A model generated the notes under the pieces. That model saw only the letters and a program-made list of their open reading frames with translations. It was not told the origin of the DNA and ran no database searches. A stretch of DNA of 18,674 bases from an uncultured cyanobacterium (GTDB lineage: Bacteria > Cyanobacteriota > Cyanobacteriia > CACIAM-69d). Numbering within the stretch: the first letter of the stretch is position 1; every line of letters starts with the position of its first letter. Below, one piece after another: positions 14,265 to 18,674 of this stretch. Position numbers and translations under genes: made by a program. The DNA lies in contig CALCTI010000374.1 of assembly GCA_937894105.1 (NCBI GenBank), positions 1 through 18,674 on the forward strand. The letters run 5' to 3'.

Positions 14265-15752
14265 ATGTCAAGGTTTAAGCGCAGAAGGGCAGTGATCTCG
14301 GCGTCTAATCGCCCGGACAGATTCCCTGATTTATTACAGTTTTTACAAGAGCTGACCCAGTCTGTCTTCGGACGACGGAATCCCTGGACTTGGGCAGCCT
14401 GTATCCCGTTGGCGATCGCGATCGTCAGCGTCTTCAGCTTTTCCGCATCAGCACAGGACGGTCCCCCAGACGCTGCAACGCTGAAAGGAATTTTGGATGC
14501 CATCTGGATCACCATTGCAGCAGTGCTAGTGATCTTTATGAACGCTGGCTTCGGCATGTTGGAAACCGGCTTCTGCCGTCAGAAAAATGCAGTCAACATT
14601 TTGTCGAAGAACCTAATCGTCTTCGCATTGGCTACCCTCATTTTCTGGGCCGTTGGCTACTCCTTCATGTTTGCCACTGATAATTCCTTTATTGGTCTCA
14701 GCGGCTTCTTCCTTGGTAGCGACGACCCGGGAACCTACGGTTTGGATCCGTTCCCCGCAGGCTTGCCTGTTTCCGTGGCGTTCCTATTCCAGGCTGCCTT
14801 TGCTGGTACCGCCGCTACCATCGTCTCCGGAGCCGTTGCTGAGCGGATTCGCTTTGATGCATTCTTGCTTTTCAGCATCTTGCTAGTGGGTATTTCCTAC
14901 CCCATCACCGGTCACTGGGTCTGGAGCGGCAACGCTTGGCTAGGGGACCTAGGTTTCTCTGACTTTGCTGGATCCACTGTTGTACACTCTGTCGGCGGCT
15001 GGGCTGCTTTGATGGGTGCTGCGATTCTTGGACCCCGCATGGGCAAGTACGAAGGGGGTCAAGCTCGCGCTATCCCCGGCCACAACATGAGTATCGCGAC
15101 CCTGGGTTGCTTGATTCTTTGGATTGGCTGGTTTGGTTTCAACCCCGGTTCTGTTCTTGCTGCTGACGAGACCGTTCCCTACATTGCTTTGACCACCAAC
15201 TTGGCTGCTGCTGCTGGTGGTGTGGTTGCAACCATGACCTCTTGGGCAACCTCTGGCAAGCCTGACCTGTCCATGATTATCAACGGTATCCTGGCTGGCT
15301 TGGTGGGCATCACCGCTGGCTGTGATGGCGTAGACTTCTTCGGCGCAGTCATCGTCGGTGGTATCGCTGGCTTGATTGTTGTGTTCTCCGTTGGGTTCAT
15401 TGACTCTGTACTGAAGATTGATGACCCCGTTGGTGCCACTTCGGTTCACCTAGTCTGTGGTATGTGGGGCACCTTAGCTGTAGGTTTGTTCAACACCGAG
15501 AGCGGTTTGTTCTACGGTGGCGGCTTCCAGCAAGTCATCAACCAGTTCATCGGTATTGCCACTATCGGTGGGATGACCGTTCTGTTCTCCACTATCTTCT
15601 GGTACGCCCTAAAAGCGACCATCGGCATTCGTGTGGAGGCTGATGAGGAGAGCATGGGCTTGGATGTGGGCGAGCACGGCATGGAGGCTTACAGCGGCTT
15701 TATGAAGGACAGCACCATGATGGGTGTCGGTTCTTCTACCCCTGAAGGCTAA
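14265..15752 (+). CDS. amt: ammonium transporter, Amt family
   Basis: A channel-like ammonium transporter in the cytoplasmic membrane, the main route for scavenging ammonium. Of 495 residues, the first 60 form a long basic N-region and signal sequence (CIPLAIAIVSVFSFSASA, likely cleaved before QDGPP). About eleven membrane helices follow. Family markers are visible: GFGMLETGFCRQKNAVNILSKN, the pore-lining twin histidines in TVVHSVGGWAAL and TSVHLVCGMWGTL, and GCLILWIGWFGFNPGS. The C-terminal tail IGIRVEADEESMGLDVGEHGMEAYS contains the conserved GLD-EHGMEAY segment that gates transport and meets PII. ATG at 14265 is chosen; GAGGAG (14245-14250) is 14 bp upstream, rather far, and a GTG at 14250 is an alternative. 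No glnB is in the window. Confidence 0.95.
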   Translation: MSRFKRRRAVISASNRPDRFPDLLQFLQELTQSVFGRRNPWTWAACIPLAIAIVSVFSFSASAQDGPPDAATLKGILDAIWITIAAVLVIFMNAGFGMLETGFCRQKNAVNILSKNLIVFALATLIFWAVGYSFMFATDNSFIGLSGFFLGSDDPGTYGLDPFPAGLPVSVAFLFQAAFAGTAATIVSGAVAERIRFDAFLLFSILLVGISYPITGHWVWSGNAWLGDLGFSDFAGSTVVHSVGGWAALMGAAILGPRMGKYEGGQARAIPGHNMSIATLGCLILWIGWFGFNPGSVLAADETVPYIALTTNLAAAAGGVVATMTSWATSGKPDLSMIINGILAGLVGITAGCDGVDFFGAVIVGGIAGLIVVFSVGFIDSVLKIDDPVGATSVHLVCGMWGTLAVGLFNTESGLFYGGGFQQVINQFIGIATIGGMTVLFSTIFWYALKATIGIRVEADEESMGLDVGEHGMEAYSGFMKDSTMMGVGSSTPEG

Positions 15753-15828
15753 ATGTTGATGCTGTGGGCTGGCTTTAGGGCTAGTTCCTGAAATGCTCTA
15801 ATTCAACTCTGTTTCGATTTATCGGTGC

Positions 15829-15858
15829 GGCGTTCCTTGATTCTGTCCATGGAGCGCC
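15829..15858 (+). terminator. weak candidate terminator hairpin after amt
   Basis: GGCGTTCC (15829-15836) pairs with GGAGCGCC (15851-15858), with one G-T pair and a 14-nt loop. Downstream is TTCCTTGTTTC, a poor T run. It lies about 75 bp after the Amt stop and is the best candidate terminator there. Confidence 0.3.
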
Positions 15859-15953
15859 TTCCTTGTTTCGAGTTCGACTGCTGAAATGGGCTGGGGGGGT
15901 ATGTGGGGCGATGAGAAAGTTAAGCCCGCTAAGTTAAGTCAGGTAATATGAGT

Positions 15954-15982
15954 TTGTTGCGGAACCCAAGATTAGCTATGAT
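15954..15982 (+). promoter_or_regulatory. sigma-70-type promoter of tRNA-Cys
   Basis: TTGTTG (15954-15959) and TATGAT (15977-15982) are separated by 17 bp and lie about 57 bp before the tRNA. The elements and spacing fit a housekeeping sigma-70 promoter giving a short 5' leader. Confidence 0.6.
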
Positions 15983-16039
15983 GCTTATCGCTGTTGCAGA
16001 ACTGGGTATTTCAGGGCTGTAGCGTAAGGTGAAAGTTAG

Positions 16040-16110
16040 GGCGGCATGGCCAAGTGGTAAGGCAGAGGATTGCAAATCCTTTATCCCCAGTTCGAATCTG
16101 GGTGCCGCCT
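16040..16110 (+). tRNA. trnC-GCA: tRNA-Cys (GCA)
   Basis: A 71-nt cloverleaf. The acceptor arm GGCGGCA pairs with TGCCGCC, with discriminator T as expected for tRNA-Cys. The anticodon arm GGATTGCAAATCC carries anticodon GCA. The T arm CCCCAGTTCGAATCTGGG has the usual TTCGAAT loop, and the D arm contains AAGTGGTAAGGC. CCA is not encoded, so it must be added after transcription. Confidence 0.95.
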
Positions 16111-16169
16111 TTGTACAGTTCGAGATTAAAGCGTTGATTGGTAAGGCTTGTTGGCAAGTGCGCCGAGAT

Positions 16170-16301
16170 TAGGGCGTGTCATCAATTAAGCGCCAGAAGC
16201 TTTACGCAGTGGGGAGTACACGCCCTTTTAAAATAAAAAATGCTAGGGGCTGAAACCCTTATAGCTCTTAGCTTAGATGTTTAATTGATGACAGCCCCTA
16301 G
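16170..16301. mobile_element. dispersed MITE-like inverted-repeat element, copy 3
   Basis: A 132-bp copy of the family at 637-763 and 3514-3646, in the same orientation. Its ends TAGGGCGTGTCATCAATTAA and TTAATTGATGACAGCCCCTA are inverted repeats matching at 18 of 20 positions. The left-half hairpin AGGGCGTGT (16171-16179) with ACACGCCCT (16218-16226) is perfect, as is the right-half hairpin CTAGGGGCTG (16243-16252) with CAGCCCCTAG (16292-16301). It lies 59 bp after tRNA-Cys, and its right edge supplies the stop codon of the rluD-like gene. Confidence 0.8.
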
Positions 16302-17386
16302 TGCGATCGCCGCCGCAGGACCTCTAACAACGTGGTGAAATGCTCAGGCAGGGGGGCTTCGGTGGCGATAATTTCCCCGGTGCGCGGGTGCATAAATCGT
16401 AGTTTCCAGGCGTGGAGGGCTTGACCGGGAAGGTTGACGCCAATTTTGGAGCGGCTGGATCCATAGGTGCGATCGCCCACAATGGGGTGTCCCATATCGG
16501 TGCAGTGAACGCGGATTTGGTGAGTACGCCCGGTTTTTAGCTCGAAGCGCATTACCGTAAAATTGCCCAGGCGTTCTTCAATGGACCAGTGGGTAATGGC
16601 GTGGCGGCCGCCTTTGTCTTCGGGCAGGATGCCCTGGCGCTTGCGATCGTTGGGATTGCGTCCCACAGGCTTGTTGATAATGCCGTCCTGGTGGCGAGGG
16701 GAGCCGAAGATAACGCCGAGGTATTCCCGGTGGGCAGTTTTGTGTCGTAGCTGCGCCTGGAGATGTTGGTTAGCCAGGTCCGTTTTGGCGAACATAATGG
16801 CTCCGGTGGTGTCCCGGTCCAGGCGATGGACCACGCCGGGACGTTTGACGCCATTGATAGCGGGGGCTTCCATCCCCGGCAGGGTTTGGCAGTGGGCTAG
16901 TAGGGCATTTACCAAGGTGCCATCTTCATGCCCCGCAGATGGGTGCACCACCATGCCGGCTGGCTTATTAATAACGACCACGTCCCGGTCCTCGTACAAA
17001 ATATCGAGGGGGATTGCCTGGGGTTCTATTTTTAGGGGTTGTGCGGCGGGGATGGTTACTTCCAGGGAGTCGCCCACCGTCAACATCAGTTTTTTATTGG
17101 TGCACACTTGACCGTTATGGCGCACCTGTCCCCCTTCGATTAATTTTTGGAACCGCGATCGCGACAGGTTCGGCCATTGCTGGGCTAAATATCGATCCAG
17201 CCGCTCTGCCCTATTTACGACGCAGCGATCGCGTTGGTCCTGATCGTGGCTGGGCAGTAATGAAGGGTCAGATTTGGAGGAAAACACGGGAGAAAAATTG
17301 GAAGACGGCACATTAAGCAAAGCATTTTGAAGCTTTTGGAGTTTAATTGATGACAGCCCCCAGTGTGAACATCCAATAACCGTCAT
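16298..17386 (-). CDS. rluD: RluD/RluA-family large-subunit pseudouridine synthase
   Basis: Converts specific uridines of 23S rRNA to pseudouridine. With ATG at 17386 it has 362 residues: an S4 RNA-binding domain (about 60-113, ERLDRYLAQQWPNLSRSRFQKLIEGGQVRHNG), then the RluA catalytic domain with INKPAGMVVHPSAGH, the motif HRLDRDTTG (187-195, catalytic Asp190), GRNPNDRKRQGI, LKTGRTHQIRVH and GHPIVGDRTYG. The first 55 or so residues precede the family core. Residues 8-16 (HWGLSSIKL) are encoded by a solo right end of the dispersed repeat. An in-frame GTG at 17308 is an alternative start that would exclude this. The stop TAG is the outermost triplet of repeat copy 3. RluD versus another RluA-family paralogue cannot be settled here. 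Confidence 0.88.
   Translation of the reverse strand: MTVIGCSHWGLSSIKLQKLQNALLNVPSSNFSPVFSSKSDPSLLPSHDQDQRDRCVVNRAERLDRYLAQQWPNLSRSRFQKLIEGGQVRHNGQVCTNKKLMLTVGDSLEVTIPAAQPLKIEPQAIPLDILYEDRDVVVINKPAGMVVHPSAGHEDGTLVNALLAHCQTLPGMEAPAINGVKRPGVVHRLDRDTTGAIMFAKTDLANQHLQAQLRHKTAHREYLGVIFGSPRHQDGIINKPVGRNPNDRKRQGILPEDKGGRHAITHWSIEERLGNFTVMRFELKTGRTHQIRVHCTDMGHPIVGDRTYGSSRSKIGVNLPGQALHAWKLRFMHPRTGEIIATEAPLPEHFTTLLEVLRRRSH
17341..17365. repeat. solo right end of the dispersed repeat inside the rluD 5' end
   Basis: GTTTAATTGATGACAGCCCC followed by CAGTG matches the right end of copy 3, which has TAGTG at that point; the single difference is T to C. The rest of the element is absent. It is in the same orientation as copy 3 and lies in the annotated N-terminal coding sequence of the rluD-like gene, so 25-bp direct repeats bracket that gene. 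Confidence 0.7.
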
Positions 17387-17408
17387 TCCTTAAGCATTCC
17401 TGAGTCCT

Positions 17409-17900
17409 ATGGTCCCCTTTATGAAAACCCTCTGGAGAGCCCTATATCGAGATCGCGAGTTTATTCACGTTATGGAAATGGTGGAAGGGTTGGTGTCTCG
17501 TATCCTGTCGATCGCCATGGTAGCGGTGATTTTGGTGGCTTGCGTTGACCTGTTGTTTCTACTAAGCGGTCAGCTAACGGATTCTCCCGACGGATTTTTC
17601 ACGAAGGAGCTGCAGGATATTTTTGGGCGCTTCCTCAGTATTTTGATTGCGCTGGAAATTCTGGAAAATATTACTGCATACTTGCGCAAACACGTGGTGC
17701 AGGTGGAGCTGGTGGTAGCTACGTCCTTGACCGCCGTTGCTCGGAAAATTATTTTACTTGATTTAAATAAGGTGGATGGGGTGGAGATTATTGGGCTGGG
17801 GGTGGCGATCGCCGCCCTTTCCCTCAGCTACTGGCTGATTCGTGAATCTAACGCCATCAGAAAACAAACCGGCGGTAGATTTTTTAAACGTAAGCCGTAA
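17409..17900 (+). CDS. PsiE-like (phosphate-starvation-inducible family) membrane protein
   Basis: A 163-residue membrane protein with four hydrophobic segments: VSRILSIAMVAVILVACVDLLFLLSG (about 28-53), a GRFLSILIALEILENITAYL segment (about 73-92), VVQVELVVATSLTAVARKIILLD (about 96-118) and IIGLGVAIAALSLSYWLIRE (about 126-145). The LEILENITAYLRKHVVQVELVV and TAVARKIILLD blocks fit the PsiE family, of unknown biochemical function despite its name. ATG at 17409 is the start used; ATG at 17421 is possible. It is divergent from the rluD-like gene (22 bp between the ATGs) and lies 98 bp upstream of ffh. Confidence 0.75.
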   Translation: MVPFMKTLWRALYRDREFIHVMEMVEGLVSRILSIAMVAVILVACVDLLFLLSGQLTDSPDGFFTKELQDIFGRFLSILIALEILENITAYLRKHVVQVELVVATSLTAVARKIILLDLNKVDGVEIIGLGVAIAALSLSYWLIRESNAIRKQTGGRFFKRKP

Positions 17901-17903
17901 CAA

Positions 17904-17941
17904 CCGGTGCCAATGATTATCCCGTTGGGGAATTGGCACGG
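17904..17941 (+). terminator. stem-loop between the PsiE-like gene and ffh
   Basis: GTGCCAAT (17907-17914) pairs perfectly with ATTGGCAC (17932-17939), and the loop contains a further CCC/GGG pair. It starts a few bases after the PsiE-like stop. There is no T run, so it may be a 3' stabilising structure or part of the ffh leader rather than a true terminator. Confidence 0.4.
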
Positions 17942-17998
17942 TATTATCAAATATCTAATTGAGGGCATTTAACGCCCCGCACAACTATCGTCGCCACC

Positions 17999-18674
17999 AT
18001 GTTTGAAGCCCTCTCCGATCGCTTTGAGTCCGCCTGGAAGTCCCTGCGGGGTCAGGACAAAATTAGCCCGGAAAACATTAAAGACGCCTTAAAAGAAGTG
18101 CGGCGAGCCCTGCTGGAAGCGGATGTTAATTTAAACGTTGTAAAGCAATTTATTAAGGACGTAGAAGCCAAGGCCCAGGGGGCTGAGGTGGTGAGCGGCG
18201 TTAATCCGGGACAGCAGTTTATCAAGGTTGTGAACGATGAGCTGGTAGCGCTGATGGGGGATAGCAATGTCCCTTTAGCCCAGGCGGACCAGGCTCCCAC
18301 GGTGGTGTTGATGGCGGGCTTGCAGGGTACCGGTAAAACCACCGCTACGGCCAAATTAGCCCTGCATTTGCGCAAGGAGAAGCGGTCTGTCCTGATGGTG
18401 GCGGCGGATGTGTATCGTCCTGCGGCGATCGACCAGTTGAAAACCCTGGGTAAGCAAATTGATGTGCCGGTGTTTTCCCTGGGGGCTGAGGCGAATCCGG
18501 TAGATATTGCGCGGCAGGGGATTGAAAAGGCACAGGCTGAAGCGATCGATACGGTGATTGTGGATACGGCTGGTCGATTGCAAATTGACCAGGACATGAT
18601 GGAAGAGCTGGGGCAAATCAAGGACGTGGTGCAGCCCCACGATGTACTGTTGGAAGTGGATGCCCTGACCGGTC
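17999..18674 (+). CDS. ffh: signal recognition particle GTPase Ffh, N-terminal part
   Basis: The protein component of the signal recognition particle, which binds signal sequences of nascent membrane proteins and takes ribosomes to FtsY. The window holds the first 225 codons; the gene runs off the right edge. The N domain is present (MFEALSDRFESAWKSLRGQDKISPENIKDALKEVRRALLEADVNLNVVKQFI), then the G domain with P-loop GLQGTGKTTATAKLA (107-121), the SRP-specific VAADVYRPAAIDQL, and G3 DTAGRLQID. The fragment ends in LLEVDALTG; many homologues read VVDAMTG there. The methionine-rich M domain lies beyond the edge. The start is the ATG at 17999. Confidence 0.95.
   Translation, partial: MFEALSDRFESAWKSLRGQDKISPENIKDALKEVRRALLEADVNLNVVKQFIKDVEAKAQGAEVVSGVNPGQQFIKVVNDELVALMGDSNVPLAQADQAPTVVLMAGLQGTGKTTATAKLALHLRKEKRSVLMVAADVYRPAAIDQLKTLGKQIDVPVFSLGAEANPVDIARQGIEKAQAEAIDTVIVDTAGRLQIDQDMMEELGQIKDVVQPHDVLLEVDALTG

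Noticed and set aside
14949..15449. 166-codon minus-strand frame inside amt
   Set aside because: It lies wholly opposite the conserved Amt coding region and its composition is that of an antisense shadow.
16563..17111. 182-codon plus-strand frame inside the rluD-like gene
   Set aside because: It is antisense to the conserved catalytic domain; the opposite strand carries all recognisable motifs.
18052..18621. 189-codon minus-strand frame opposite ffh
   Set aside because: The plus strand encodes an unmistakable SRP GTPase N-G domain; the minus frame has Ser/Thr/Ala-rich antisense character.

Overview
The window is from a cyanobacterial chromosome. The octamer GCGATCGC (HIP1) and its part-matches recur throughout both coding and intergenic DNA. 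Several genes are of cyanobacterial type: a DUF3611-like membrane protein, a DUF2103-like protein, a PEP-CTERM secreted protein, a matrixin-like protease with a shifted third zinc ligand, and a SecG carrying the cyanobacterial HSPKGDGLG motif. I cannot name genus or species.

Layout, left to right. The window opens in the 3' end of a TlyA-type rRNA methyltransferase gene whose stop codon lies in a 14-bp tandem repeat. After a gene-poor stretch and the first copy of a dispersed inverted-repeat element come an epoxide-hydrolase-like enzyme, a small secreted peptidoglycan-binding protein and a PEP-CTERM protein with a strong terminator. A second copy of the element precedes an unrecognised secreted protein and an alpha/beta hydrolase. 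A leftward cluster follows, transcribed in the order era, DUF3611-like gene, dusB, DUF2103-like gene. Divergent from era are secG and, 4 bp after it, a membrane-anchored metzincin-type protease.

After a 745-bp gap lies a GAF-PAS sensor-like protein without an output domain, then a leftward pentapeptide-repeat gene. A 960-bp intergenic region carries a perfect NtcA-type palindrome upstream of an Amt ammonium transporter. tRNA-Cys(GCA) follows with its own promoter, then a third copy of the element abutting an RluD-type pseudouridine synthase gene. A PsiE-like membrane protein and the 5' part of ffh close the window.

Most genes are housekeeping: translation and RNA modification (tlyA, dusB, rluD, era, tRNA-Cys), protein export (secG, ffh) and nitrogen uptake (amt). 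The main unusual feature is the roughly 130-bp repeat family. It has three full copies and one solo right end. Its outer ends form 20-bp inverted repeats, and its left and right halves each fold into their own hairpin. Its right end contributes codons to genes: it gives the start codon of the epoxide hydrolase, the stop codon of the rluD-like gene, and an in-frame piece of the annotated N-terminus of that same gene. I found no CRISPR array, complete insertion sequence, defence system or biosynthetic cluster, and no convincing wholly new system beyond this element family.
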